Positions 1 through 8,049 are shown, numbered from the stretch's first letter. The stretch: 55,628 nucleotides of DNA from Hyphomicrobiales bacterium (GCA_026708505.1 JAPOUU010000063.1:1-55628); one strand, 5' to 3'. Numbers and translations: made by a program. The notes: a model not told the origin generated them from the letters alone.

Positions 1-100
1 TAAAGGGGCTGCCGCTCCACATCTCCTCTCGTGGAGTCGGCAGCCTCGACTTCTTGTGGCGACCTCCGGCAGCCTTAACTCCTTTGTAACAGCCCCTCAA
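1..100. other. Structured non-coding segment upstream of the T3SS needle cassette
   Basis: No credible gene is seen in the first 295 bases. Positions 7-20 and 31-45 form a strong hairpin: GGCTGCCG-CTCCAC pairs with GTGGAG-T-CGGCAGCC around a 10-base loop. GGGGCTG at 5-11 could alternatively pair with CAGCCCC at 90-96. No run of T follows, so it is not a classical intrinsic terminator. It may be the 3' structure of a gene outside the window or part of an untranslated leader. The fold is seen directly; any role is unknown. Confidence 0.35.
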
Positions 101-216
101 GCGGATTGCCGCCCCCGCAAGACCGGATTCCAAAGCGGTTTGCGTGACCTCGTCCGCCCGTCTCCATTTCCATTCAGTGGAAAATTTTGGTAGAATCCCA
201 CCGGATTGCTCGGTTG

Positions 217-222
217 TATAAT
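217..222 (+). promoter_or_regulatory. Candidate -10 box for the T3SS needle cassette
   Basis: A perfect TATAAT stands 74 bases before the first start codon (296). No good -35 box lies at 16-18 bases; TTGG at 187-190 is too far away. TAGAAT at 191-196 is an alternative. An activator-dependent promoter would fit a T3SS operon, but that is inference. Confidence 0.3.
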
Positions 223-295
223 TTCCTCGGTTTAACGTTTTGTTTACCTGCTTGCGTGAGAATGTCTTCATCACAATCTCAAAGAGGAAACCCAC

Positions 296-559
296 ATGAC
301 TGCCTCCCCCCACTTACCCCAGCTAACGGATCTCGGGCGCTCCCTGGCATCCGATTCCAACGGCGTCTTCTATAGGCGCCTGTGCGACCACTTACAAGAA
401 CAAATGCGCAGCGCACGCGCTGTATTGGACAAAGGCGTTGCCGGAGAGCATGCTCGCCGTCTTGAGACGGAGATTGCCGGATTGGATAACGCACGCCGTA
501 TCGTTGAAGTCGTTTGGGGCGTGCTGCATGTCAACACAACAACGGAGGTGGTGCAATGA
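296..559 (+). CDS. sctE: T3SS needle co-chaperone, SctE/YscE-like
   Basis: This 87-residue, mostly helical protein has the size and layout of the YscE/PscE/AscE needle co-chaperones, which with a TPR partner (SctG) keep the needle subunit monomeric in the cytoplasm. Two helices are predicted; the second (LETEIAGLDNARRIVEVVW) resembles the C-terminal helix of YscE. AGAGGAA lies just before the ATG and supports this start. Its stop overlaps the sctF start as ATGA, the same sctE-sctF order as in Yersinia yscE-yscF. Identity rests on size, helix pattern and neighbours, because this family is poorly conserved. A non-homologous small helical T3SS protein remains possible. Confidence 0.55.
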   Translation: MTASPHLPQLTDLGRSLASDSNGVFYRRLCDHLQEQMRSARAVLDKGVAGEHARRLETEIAGLDNARRIVEVVWGVLHVNTTTEVVQ

Positions 560-780
560 CGGGCCTGGACGTTTCTTCGCTGACGAATCACTTGTCGACC
601 GGCTTGGATCAGTCGATGCAGGATGTTGCGAGTTTTGCTAACGAAATGGATCCGACGGACCCCAGCGATCTCGCGCAAATGCAAATGAAAATGATGCGTG
701 TCACCACGGCGGTGCAGTTGGAAAGCGCCTTGATGAAGTCGTTGGAAGATGCGCTGAAATCCGTCACGCAACGAATATAA
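556..780 (+). CDS. sctF: T3SS needle subunit SctF (YscF/PrgI family)
   Basis: This 74-residue protein has the usual needle-subunit length (70-90). It polymerises into the extracellular needle. The N-terminal half carries the typical polar helix; the C-terminal half has the hallmark pattern of needle proteins: DPSDLAQMQMKMMRVTTAV, then ALMKSLEDALKSVTQRI at the polymerisation end. In the family a P-(S/N)-(D/N)-P kink joins the two helices; here DPTDP and DPSD occupy that place. The ATG at 556 overlaps the sctE stop; a longer in-frame reading from 514 lacks a ribosome site. It is the most certain gene of this cassette. Confidence 0.88.
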   Translation: MTGLDVSSLTNHLSTGLDQSMQDVASFANEMDPTDPSDLAQMQMKMMRVTTAVQLESALMKSLEDALKSVTQRI

Positions 781-784
781 TTTG

Positions 785-1189
785 ATGGCGCCGGTCTCAA
801 GCATCCCCGCATCGTCATCATCGGTTGCCGGCGCGGCAACGCGCCGCGAAAACGCCGCGCATGCCGACGATCTCTTCTTGCGCAAGAGCGAACGGCGTTT
901 TCATGATGTTCTCGTGCCAAGTGCCGGGGATGTTGCGCGGAGCAGTCACACAAGCGAGGTCAACGCACATATTGACCCGCTTGTGGTGCGTTTTCTTGAC
1001 CCAAAACCCTCGGACAGACGCGCGCTCTCGCCCTATGAACACGAGCGCGCCCTCGCCCGTCTGCAAGAGATGGCGGAACCAATGCTGCAATCGGGGGATT
1101 TGGCGAATCGGCTGCACTCGTTTTTTGCGGCCGAAAAGGAACTGTTACACTCGTTTCAATGCAATCGTACAGCGGTGATTCCGTGTTAA
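785..1189 (+). CDS. Possible T3SS protein SctX-like
   Basis: This is a 134-residue protein with a disordered, Ser/Ala-rich first third and a helical C-terminal half. The segment around HIDPLVVRFLDPKPSDRRAL recalls the V-x-P-x-x-x-x-L-x-P-x-x-x-x-R-x-x element of YscX/Pcr3. The following helices (ERALARLQEMAEPML, LANRLHSFFAAEKELL) match the YscX layout. In Yersinia yscX is followed by the TPR chaperone yscY, and here a TPR gene also follows. SctX is an export-apparatus-associated early substrate. The similarity was judged by eye and is weak. An inner-rod (SctI) role looks unlikely because the C-terminal polymerisation helix is not recognisable. TTG at 782 is an alternative start. Confidence 0.4.
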   Translation: MAPVSSIPASSSSVAGAATRRENAAHADDLFLRKSERRFHDVLVPSAGDVARSSHTSEVNAHIDPLVVRFLDPKPSDRRALSPYEHERALARLQEMAEPMLQSGDLANRLHSFFAAEKELLHSFQCNRTAVIPC

Positions 1190-1200
1190 ATACAGCGCAA

Positions 1201-1521
1201 ATGGACGAGGGCATTGAACGTGATGTTGGCGTTTTGTCGGTATTGGCGTATAATCAGATTCTGGTGCAGCGTTTTGAGGATGCCTTTGCACTATACGAGT
1301 TGTTGCGGCAGATAAATCCTTCAGAGGTAAAATGGCTTGGGGGTAGCGCCTATTGTTGCTTGCGTTTGGGGCGTTGGCGCGAGGCAGAAGCGTTGTTGCG
1401 TACCCTCGATGAGCACAAACTCACATCACAAGAGTCTCGGATATTGTCGCGCTTGCGTCTTGAAGTCGCTTTCTTTGCCGAAAGCGAAAACACCATTACA
1501 CAAACTCAAGGAGAAGCATGA
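1201..1521 (+). CDS. T3SS TPR chaperone, SctY- or SctG-like
   Basis: This 106-residue helical protein contains two clear TPR-type helix pairs: AYNQILVQRFEDAFALYELL ending in NPSEVKW, then YCCLRLGRWREAEALLRTL. Size and repeat register match YscY (partner of YscX) and YscG (partner of YscE/YscF). The arrangement Q-x-x-R-x-E-D-A with a following NP turn looks closer to YscY by eye. It follows the SctX-like gene and overlaps the next start as ATGA. ATG at 1201 puts the first TPR helix where YscY has it; ATG at 1159 would add 14 residues and overlap the upstream gene. The two partner families cannot be separated without a profile search. Confidence 0.55.
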   Translation: MDEGIERDVGVLSVLAYNQILVQRFEDAFALYELLRQINPSEVKWLGGSAYCCLRLGRWREAEALLRTLDEHKLTSQESRILSRLRLEVAFFAESENTITQTQGEA

Positions 1522-1967
1522 TGGCCAACAAAAATTTACAGAGCACCCTGCAAGAACTGGGTGAGATAATGGGTATCGATTCGGTGACGCTGGATGAGGA
1601 CGGCGTTGCACGTTTGCTGTTTGACGGCTCAATGGTTTTGGATTTGCAGAAATTCAACGAGTCGTCTTTGGGAATGATGATTTCGGTACAAGAGCTGTCC
1701 GAAGACTCGGATGCCGAATTTTTACGTGCATTGCTGGCTGCCCCCTTATCATCGGGATGCCTGCTGCCCGGCGTGTTTCCGGCCTGGGACAGAACAAGCG
1801 GCGAGCTGTTGCTGATGCGCGTGCTGCCGATCTCAAACCTGACTGCGCGCGGACTAGCGAGCGCTATAGAGGGTTTGCTGGAATGCGCCGACAAATGGCG
1901 GGAAGGCAGTGCTCTTGAAACGAACAATAAGTCCGAAAGCGATATGACTCACGCGCTTTCTATTTAG
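1518..1967 (+). CDS. CesT/Tir-type T3SS chaperone
   Basis: This 149-residue acidic protein has the class I T3SS chaperone fold signature: an N-terminal helix (LQSTLQELGEIMGIDSVTL), a strand-rich middle beginning DEDGVARLLFDGSMVLDL, and a C-terminal helix (TARGLASAIEGLLECADKW). Such dimeric chaperones hold effectors or translocators in the cytoplasm for secretion. It is the last gene of the five-gene cassette; its start overlaps the upstream stop (ATGA) and its stop meets the stop of the convergent carboxypeptidase gene. Its client is not encoded next to it, which is unusual because class I chaperones normally sit beside their substrate gene. The adjacent ATG at 1521 is an equally possible start. 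Confidence 0.65.
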   Translation: MMANKNLQSTLQELGEIMGIDSVTLDEDGVARLLFDGSMVLDLQKFNESSLGMMISVQELSEDSDAEFLRALLAAPLSSGCLLPGVFPAWDRTSGELLLMRVLPISNLTARGLASAIEGLLECADKWREGSALETNNKSESDMTHALSI

Positions 1968-3466
1968 GGGACGCTAAGCGTATTTTGCGGGATTGCAGAT
2001 GTCGCCGCACACCAAACACGCTTTTGTCGCAGTTGTGTGCAAGCCGCGTCTGCCTGTTTGATTGTTTCAAATCCGGAAAATCCGCTCCAATAGTGGGTGT
2101 TCCCGTCTCTAAGCGCGAGCGGCATGATGACGGCTTTGGAATCTTGCAACGCCTCGGGTGCAATTGTGAGAGCTTGAAGGAGTTTGTTCTTTGCTTGTGC
2201 GGGACTTATATGGGCGCCGATTTGTATCGCCCAGCCGGCGCCCTTGAAAGGACCGACGTGCAGGATTTCATCGAGCCCGACCTCGGCGGAACCAACTTCG
2301 CCGGGAGGTTCGGCTTGCACCGGTACGGGCGGCAACGGCGGAATGAGTGTCGGGATGATGGATGCCAGTGAAGTCGTTACAATGCGTCGCGGCGGTTGCG
2401 GCATCCAGGAATCATCGAGCGGCAGCTCTCCCTGCGCGCGAATAAGATTGGCGATGAGTTCGCCGGCATTTTGCTCAACGGGCGTTTCGTGCGTGCTTGC
2501 ATAGGACACGTTTGCGCCGGGTTTGAATAATGCAAGGGGTGCGGTGGCCGTAGCCCCCGCTTTCGCCGCTCTTTCCGTCGAACGTTGAAGACCGGGAAGC
2601 GGTCCTCTCGGCAATTCGACATGGAATTGCGGTGTGCGACTTGCTTTGGGAAGGTAGCGATTCAAGAGGGAAACGGAGTGGTTGTCGCGTCGTTTGGCGG
2701 TTCGTCCTCCCATGACGACGGCGATAACCCGCCGTCCGTCGCGCTGGGCGGACGAAACCAAATTGAATCCGGACGCACGAATGTATCCGGTCTTGATGCC
2801 GTCGGCGCCTTTGTAATTGCGCACGAGTCGATTATGTCCGCGATACCGTCTGCCGCGAAAGGTAAAGTGGGAATGGGAGAAGTAGGAGTAATATTGCGGA
2901 AAGTCGATACGCACGCGCTGTCCGAGCGTTGCCATGTCCCGGGCCGTTGTATGTTGCTGGCGGTTGGGGAGTCCGGAAGCGTTGCGGAACTGTGTGGCTC
3001 GGAGGCCGATTCGCCTCCCGGTCTTTGTCATGCGTCGTGCAAAGTTTTGCTCGGAACCGGAGATATGCTCGGCGACGGCGGTGGCAACGTCATTGGCGGA
3101 TTTCACCACCAGTGCGAGTATGGCGTCTTTGACTTTGATGCTTCCACCGGGTTTGAATCCGATTTTCGAAGCAGGTTGTCGTGCGGCGTTCTTCGATATG
3201 GTAATCTTGGAATTAAGAGAAAGCCGTCCGGCTTCGAGTTCTTCGAAGAGGACGTAGAGCGTCATTATCTTCGTCAGCGAAGCGGGATAGCGGCGCTTAT
3301 CCGCATGCCGTGCGAAGAGAGTGCTGCCGTTGTTCGCGTCTATGACAATGGCGGCGTATTTCGGGTTCGCCTGTGCCGTGCCGATCTGCATCACGCCCGG
3401 GGCGATCAGTAGGGCGAGGAACAGAAATCCTGCCAGTGCTGTAGCGCGTATCTTACCGTTATGCAA
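1964..3466 (-). CDS. D-alanyl-D-alanine carboxypeptidase with C-terminal SPOR domain
   Basis: This is a penicillin-binding peptidase S11 family enzyme that trims the terminal D-Ala of peptidoglycan pentapeptides in the periplasm. With a TTG start at 3466 the product is 500 residues. It has a clean signal peptide (hydrophobic core FLFLALLIAPGVM, cleavage near AQA), the SLTK nucleophile motif (Ser63, Lys66), SAN (123-125) and KTG (225-227). A Pro-rich linker leads to a SPOR domain (about 415-495) that binds denuded septal glycan. AGGGG lies 9 bases before this TTG; no in-frame ATG exists before the signal core, and TTG at 3580 would bury the signal peptide. The position beside clpS-clpA is common in alphaproteobacteria. 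Confidence 0.9.
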   Translation of the reverse strand: MHNGKIRATALAGFLFLALLIAPGVMQIGTAQANPKYAAIVIDANNGSTLFARHADKRRYPASLTKIMTLYVLFEELEAGRLSLNSKITISKNAARQPASKIGFKPGGSIKVKDAILALVVKSANDVATAVAEHISGSEQNFARRMTKTGRRIGLRATQFRNASGLPNRQQHTTARDMATLGQRVRIDFPQYYSYFSHSHFTFRGRRYRGHNRLVRNYKGADGIKTGYIRASGFNLVSSAQRDGRRVIAVVMGGRTAKRRDNHSVSLLNRYLPKASRTPQFHVELPRGPLPGLQRSTERAAKAGATATAPLALFKPGANVSYASTHETPVEQNAGELIANLIRAQGELPLDDSWMPQPPRRIVTTSLASIIPTLIPPLPPVPVQAEPPGEVGSAEVGLDEILHVGPFKGAGWAIQIGAHISPAQAKNKLLQALTIAPEALQDSKAVIMPLALRDGNTHYWSGFSGFETIKQADAACTQLRQKRVWCAATSAIPQNTLSVP

Positions 3467-3570
3467 AACAAAACCCCTAGAAGGTACAATACGACCGCCG
3501 TGCGCACACGAAAGCCTTGCTCGATTCTCCCTCCAGCCCGAGCAACAATAGCAGAGTACCCGGGAGAAGG

Positions 3571-3633
3571 CAAGGGGCAATATGCAGGCGCAATATACTG
3601 CATATCCGGGCGCAATATGCTATAGTGCCCATC
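3571..3633 (+). promoter_or_regulatory. clpS promoter region with repeated GCAATAT boxes
   Basis: The intergenic space between the divergent carboxypeptidase and clpS genes carries three direct copies of GCAATAT, beginning near 3577, 3590 and 3612 (spacing 13 and 22). The last copy runs into TATAGT (3621-3626), a good -10 box ending 7 bases before the clpS ATG, so the clpS mRNA may be leaderless. No strong -35 box is visible. The repeats could be regulator sites; this is inference. Confidence 0.4.
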
Positions 3634-3993
3634 ATGGAGAAGTTCTCGGTTCACGGGCGTAATGAAGGGGAAAAAGGCGGCGGTAGCGATGACCTGGGGC
3701 TGGCGGTCATCGATGCCCCCACGGTCAAGTCCAAGAAGAAAAAACCGTCGCTTTACCGCGTACTCCTGCTCAATGATGACTACACTCCGATGGAGTTTGT
3801 GGTATATTTGTTAGAGAATGTCTTTCACAAAGGTCACGAGGATGCTGTGAAGATCATGTTGCATGTGCATCACAATGGCGTTGGTGTGTGCGGTGTCTAC
3901 ACTTATGAAGTCGCCGAAACCAAAGTCGTGCGTGTGATGTCGTTGGCACGTCGTGCGCAACATCCACTACAATGCACCATGGAAAAAGAATAG
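3634..3993 (+). CDS. clpS: ATP-dependent Clp protease adaptor ClpS
   Basis: ClpS delivers N-degron proteins (N-terminal Leu, Phe, Tyr, Trp) to ClpAP. This 119-residue copy has a flexible charged N-terminal tail (about 1-38) and the conserved core starting [20 protein letters not shown], which contains the NDD(Y/F)TPM motif of the N-degron pocket. The [17 protein letters not shown] segment follows. The start is set by the ATG at 3634 right after a -10 box. clpA follows after 10 bases. Bpt (49411-50124), encoded in the same window, adds Leu to Asp/Glu N-termini and thus makes ClpS substrates, so two steps of one degradation pathway are present. Confidence 0.96.
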   Translation: MEKFSVHGRNEGEKGGGSDDLGLAVIDAPTVKSKKKKPSLYRVLLLNDDYTPMEFVVYLLENVFHKGHEDAVKIMLHVHHNGVGVCGVYTYEVAETKVVRVMSLARRAQHPLQCTMEKE

Positions 3994-4003
3994 GAATATA
4001 ACC

Positions 4004-6325
4004 ATGCCGACATTCTCCAAGAGTTTGGAAGAAGGAATGCGTCGTTCGTTGGAATTGGCATCCGAGCGCAATCACGAATATGCGACTCTTGAACATTTGT
4101 TGTTGGCGTTAACGGAAGACGAGGATGCCAGTGAGGTGATGCGCGCATGCGCCGTTGACCTCGACTTGTTGCGCGAGAATTTGTTGCAATATATTGACGT
4201 CGACTTGGCCGGACTGGCGGTTGAGGGAAATTATGAGTGCAAACCGACAGCGGGATTTGAACGCGTGGTTCGCCGTGCGGTGATACATGTACGCTCGTCC
4301 AATCGCAGCGAAGTCACCGGTGCCAATGTACTGGTCGCTTTGTTTGCCGAGCGTGAAAGTCATGCGGCGTATTTTTTACAACAACAGGACATGAACCGTT
4401 ACGACGCGGTAAATTATATTTCGCGCGGGATAGCGAAGCGTCCGGATTTAGCACAAGAGCGCGAAGGAGACCGCGTCGTTTGGAGCGAGGGCGGCGAAGG
4501 CATCGCGCCCGGACAGTCGTCGGAAGCGTTGGAGAGTTATTGCGAGAATCTCAATCAAAAGGCGCGCGAAGGTTTGATAGACCCGCTGGTCGGGCGCACG
4601 GCGGAGCTGCGCCGCACCTTTCAGATTCTCTGCCGTCGGCGCAAAAACAATCCGCTCTATGTCGGAGACTCCGGCGTGGGCAAGACGGCCCTGGCGGAAG
4701 GCTTGGCGAACTATATCGTTGCGGGCAAAGCGCCCAAGGCGTTGGCGGATTCAGCCGTCTTCGCCCTCGATATGGGCGCGTTGCTTGCGGGCACGCGTTA
4801 TCGCGGCGACTTTGAAGAGCGTGTTAAGGCCGTGCTGCGCGAATTAGCGGAGATCCCCGGCGCAATCTTGTTTATTGACGAGATTCACACGGTGATAGGC
4901 GCGGGCGCCGCCAACGGAAGCGCGATGGATGCGAGCAATCTGCTAAAGCCTGCGCTCTCGAACGGGACGCTTCGCTGCATCGGATCGACCACCTACAAGG
5001 AATACCACCAGTATTTCGAAAAGGAGCGCGCCTTGTCCCGTCGGTTCCAAAAAGTCGATGTGCGCGAGCCGGATGTCTCCGAAACGGTTCGAATTCTTCG
5101 GGGTTTGAAACCGCATTTTGAATCCTTTCACAACATTCGCTATAGCGCGGATGCGCTGGATTCGGCAGTCAGGCTTTCGGCAAAGCACATCCACGACCGT
5201 CGCCTGCCGGATAAAGCCGTCGATGTTATCGATGAGGCCGGCGCGGCGCAGATGCTGGTAGCGCCTTCGCGTCGCAAAAAGGTAATCTCAACGCGCGAGA
5301 TTGAAGCCATCGTTGCATCAATGGCGCGCATTCCGAGCGAATCCGTTTCCAAGAGCGACACGGAATTACTGCGAACGCTGGGAGATGAGCTGCGCCGTGT
5401 TGTGTTCGGGCAAGACACGGCGATTGACACGCTGACCTCCGCGGTGCGCCTGGCACGTTCGGGCCTGCGCGAGGAAGGCCGTCCGATTGGATGTTATCTC
5501 TTTGCCGGACCCACAGGCGTGGGCAAAACGGAGGTAGCGCGGCAATTGGCATCGGTGATGCAGTTGGAGATGTTGCGCTTTGACATGTCCGAATACATGG
5601 AGCGTCACACGGTCTCGCGTTTGATAGGCGCGCCTCCGGGATATGTCGGCTTTGACCAGGGAGGCTTGCTGACCGATAGCGTTTCACGTCATCCGCACAG
5701 TGTTTTGTTGCTGGATGAAATCGAGAAAGCGCACGGTGATTTGTTCAATATTCTTTTACAGATAATGGACTACGGCAAGCTGACCGATCACAACGGCAAG
5801 CGTGTTGATTTTCACAATGTAATATTAATCATGACGACGAACGCGGGAGCAGCGGAAATGGCAAAGCCTGCAATTGGTTTCGGCAGAACCCGGCGTGAAG
5901 GCGAAGACGAAGGCGCGATAAAAAAATTATTCACGCCGGAGTTTCGCAACCGTTTGGATGCAACGGTTTCCTTTTCTCCGCTATCGCGCGAAGCCGTCGG
6001 TCTTGTCGTTGAAAAATTTGTATTGGAGTTGGAAGCGCAATTGTCCGACAGAGGCGTTGCGATAGAACTCACGGCAAACGCCAATGACTGGCTTGTACGC
6101 GAAGGTTACGATGAAGCGATGGGCGCGCGGCCGTTGGCCCGGGTGATTCGAGAGCATGTCAAAAAACCCTTGGCGGACGAGATATTGTTCGGCGGGCTGG
6201 TAGATGGAGGGCGCGTGGTAGTGGGTATGAAAAGGGGCGGAAAAAGCCTGGAATTGCGCCTGTTTTCCGCCGACGGAAAGGCGATTAAGCGACCAAGCAA
6301 AGAGAAGGTTGCGGCCGGCGGTTAG
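4004..6325 (+). CDS. clpA: ATP-dependent Clp protease ATP-binding subunit ClpA
   Basis: This 773-residue AAA+ unfoldase partners ClpP and takes N-degron substrates from ClpS. A double Clp N-repeat (about 1-145) precedes AAA-1, with Walker A GDSGVGKT near residue 222 and Walker B LFIDEIHT near 288. AAA-2 has Walker A GPTGVGKT near 502 and Walker B LLLDEIEKAH, followed by the IGF ClpP-docking tripeptide near 623 and the FTPEFRNRLD sensor region. ATG at 4004 is preceded by TAGGA and matches the family N-terminus PTFSKSLEEGMRRSLELA; an upstream in-frame extension into clpS is not needed. The gene ends 137 bases before the convergent cobW. Confidence 0.97.
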   Translation: MPTFSKSLEEGMRRSLELASERNHEYATLEHLLLALTEDEDASEVMRACAVDLDLLRENLLQYIDVDLAGLAVEGNYECKPTAGFERVVRRAVIHVRSSNRSEVTGANVLVALFAERESHAAYFLQQQDMNRYDAVNYISRGIAKRPDLAQEREGDRVVWSEGGEGIAPGQSSEALESYCENLNQKAREGLIDPLVGRTAELRRTFQILCRRRKNNPLYVGDSGVGKTALAEGLANYIVAGKAPKALADSAVFALDMGALLAGTRYRGDFEERVKAVLRELAEIPGAILFIDEIHTVIGAGAANGSAMDASNLLKPALSNGTLRCIGSTTYKEYHQYFEKERALSRRFQKVDVREPDVSETVRILRGLKPHFESFHNIRYSADALDSAVRLSAKHIHDRRLPDKAVDVIDEAGAAQMLVAPSRRKKVISTREIEAIVASMARIPSESVSKSDTELLRTLGDELRRVVFGQDTAIDTLTSAVRLARSGLREEGRPIGCYLFAGPTGVGKTEVARQLASVMQLEMLRFDMSEYMERHTVSRLIGAPPGYVGFDQGGLLTDSVSRHPHSVLLLDEIEKAHGDLFNILLQIMDYGKLTDHNGKRVDFHNVILIMTTNAGAAEMAKPAIGFGRTRREGEDEGAIKKLFTPEFRNRLDATVSFSPLSREAVGLVVEKFVLELEAQLSDRGVAIELTANANDWLVREGYDEAMGARPLARVIREHVKKPLADEILFGGLVDGGRVVVGMKRGGKSLELRLFSADGKAIKRPSKEKVAAGG

Positions 6326-6392
6326 AAAGCTTCATTGCTTTTGGACAACCCGATTCGCCGCCTGTCGGGAGAATCATCAAGGCGATTCGAAC

Positions 6393-6418
6393 GGGCGGGG
6401 CAAATCACGGCCCCGCCC
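6393..6418. terminator. GC-rich hairpin between convergent clpA and cobW
   Basis: GGGCGGGGC (6393-6401) pairs perfectly with GCCCCGCCC (6410-6418) around an 8-base loop. It lies in the intergenic space where two convergent transcripts meet, so it could stop both. No T-run follows on either strand, so it would be a weak or Rho-assisted terminator. Confidence 0.5.
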
Positions 6419-6462
6419 CGAACGCCGAGGTTGGTCAGCGAAGATTTTGAGAAAAAATTCGG

Positions 6463-7497
6463 TTAGTGCGGAACGCCTAAAAACGCGCCGCGAAGCAAGT
6501 CCGCATCCAGACCAACCTCTCCGATCACGACCAAACGGGTCGCCCGCTCCTCGTTCGCGCCCCACTCCCCGCCGAAGTAATGCTCCACCCTCGGGCCGAC
6601 CGCCTGGATAACCAGCCGCATCGAACGCCCGGCAACACTCACGAATCCTTTCACTCGCAAAACTTCCTGCGCGCGCAACAACCGGCCGACAGACTCCAAA
6701 ACATCCTCAACCGAGGCAAATTCTCCAAACTCCAAAACCACGCTCTCGAAATCATCATGATCATGTTCCTCTTCCCCGTCATGATGCGAAGGACGCGAAT
6801 CCAAATCCTCTTCCGCGGCAACCTCCAGACCCAGCACAATTCGAGCATCCACTTCGCCTTGAGACGCCTCAACCATCCGGGCTTGCGGACGTAAATGCGA
6901 TGCACATTGCTCGCGAACCGACTCCAATGCATCCTCCTCAAGCAAATCAACCTTGTTCAACAACAAAATATCCGCACAACCAACCTGCTCCTCGAACAAC
7001 TCTTCCAGAGGAGTTTCGTGGTCAAGGGATTCATCGGCCAAACGCTGTTGTTCCAAGGCGCCGACATCCGCGGCAAATCTTCCCGAGGCAACCGCGTCTG
7101 CATCCACAACCGCAATTACTCCGTCCACGGAGCAACGCGTCCGGACCTCCGGCCATAGAAACGCCGAAACCAGCGGCTTCGGCAATGCCAGACCCGAAGT
7201 CTCAATCAAGATATGCTCGGGCGCATCTTCACGAGCCAGTAATTTTCGCATCACCGGCAAGAAGTCATCGGCAACCGTGCAGCAAATACATCCGTTCGCC
7301 AGTTCAACGATGTCTTCATCGCCGCAACCTTCGATCCCGCATGCGCGCAATAAATCGCCGTCAACTCCCATGTCACCGAACTCGTTTACCACCACCGCTA
7401 TCCGCTTGCCCGCGCAGGACGACAGCAAATGTCTCGTCAATGTTGTCTTTCCGGCGCCGAGAAAGCCGGTGATGATGGTGACGGGAATTTTTTCCAT
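6463..7497 (-). CDS. cobW: CobW-type GTPase (metal chaperone, cobalamin-associated)
   Basis: This 344-residue protein belongs to the COG0523 G3E GTPase family. Walker A GFLGAGKT is at 11-18, the metal-binding CxCC (Cys70-Ile-Cys72-Cys73) follows, and NKVD gives guanine specificity. A His/Asp-rich loop near the middle (HHDGEEEHDHDD) is a typical metal-handling insert, and a CobW C-terminal domain ends the protein. CobW proteins are thought to deliver Co(II) for corrin synthesis. It lies 8 bases behind cobU on the same strand, which points to the cobalamin CobW subgroup rather than a zinc (YjiA/ZigA) paralogue. No other corrin-synthesis gene is in the window. Confidence 0.88.
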   Translation of the reverse strand: MEKIPVTIITGFLGAGKTTLTRHLLSSCAGKRIAVVVNEFGDMGVDGDLLRACGIEGCGDEDIVELANGCICCTVADDFLPVMRKLLAREDAPEHILIETSGLALPKPLVSAFLWPEVRTRCSVDGVIAVVDADAVASGRFAADVGALEQQRLADESLDHETPLEELFEEQVGCADILLLNKVDLLEEDALESVREQCASHLRPQARMVEASQGEVDARIVLGLEVAAEEDLDSRPSHHDGEEEHDHDDFESVVLEFGEFASVEDVLESVGRLLRAQEVLRVKGFVSVAGRSMRLVIQAVGPRVEHYFGGEWGANEERATRLVVIGEVGLDADLLRGAFLGVPH

Positions 7498-7505
7498 AAG
7501 CGGTG

Positions 7506-8033
7506 CTAGCCTTTCACTTTCATAGGTATGCCGGATAGCATGAAAGTTACATCATTCGCAATAGCGGCGGTTTTTTGATTGAGCATGCCGAGATGATCGC
7601 GGAACGCCCGGCCGACAGGATTGAGCGGCGTCATGCCAAGTCCGACCTCGCCGGAAACGCATACCACCGAGACCGCGCTCGCTTTTAGCGCCTCAAGAAA
7701 TTGTTCGATTGCCGGATGCGGATCGCGCTCCTCCTTCAACAAATTCGAAAGCCACAACGGCAAGCAGTCAATCAAAATCGGATGCGCCCCCTTTCCAAGA
7801 CGGGTCAATGCGTCCGGCAATTCCAGGGGCTCCTCGACCAATTGCCAGCGTTTCGAATCGCGGCGCGCTTGATGGGCCTCAATGCGCTCAAGCATCTCGG
7901 CGTCCTCGTTCTTCGATGCGGTGGCGATATAAACGGCATGCATCGAACCGTTCACAATCAAGCCTTCCGCATAGGCGCTCTTGCCCGAACGCGCCCCTCC
8001 CAAAACCAATCTTATTTTCTTACCTGCATCCAT
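7506..8033 (-). CDS. cobU: Adenosylcobinamide kinase/adenosylcobinamide-phosphate guanylyltransferase
   Basis: This bifunctional enzyme (CobU, called CobP in aerobic pathways) phosphorylates adenosylcobinamide and then attaches GMP, making the GDP-activated nucleotide-loop precursor of vitamin B12. The 175-residue length is typical. The P-loop GGARSGKSAYAE sits at the N-terminus. The middle motif HQARRDSKRWQLVEEP contains the guanylylated His region, followed by LIDCLPLWLSNLL and the late SGEVGLGMTPLNPVGRAFRD signature. It is divergent from the agmatinase gene and is co-transcribed with cobW. With only cobU and cobW present, salvage of cobinamide is as plausible as full synthesis. Confidence 0.95.
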   Translation of the reverse strand: MDAGKKIRLVLGGARSGKSAYAEGLIVNGSMHAVYIATASKNEDAEMLERIEAHQARRDSKRWQLVEEPLELPDALTRLGKGAHPILIDCLPLWLSNLLKEERDPHPAIEQFLEALKASAVSVVCVSGEVGLGMTPLNPVGRAFRDHLGMLNQKTAAIANDVTFMLSGIPMKVKG

Positions 8034-8049
8034 ATCCTCTCATATCCCG

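Noticed and set aside
1-100. tmRNA- or riboswitch-like segment with GGGGCTG and CAGCCCC ends
   Set aside because: No tRNA-like acceptor or CCA-type end, no tag-coding part and no known riboswitch core; only the hairpin can be supported.
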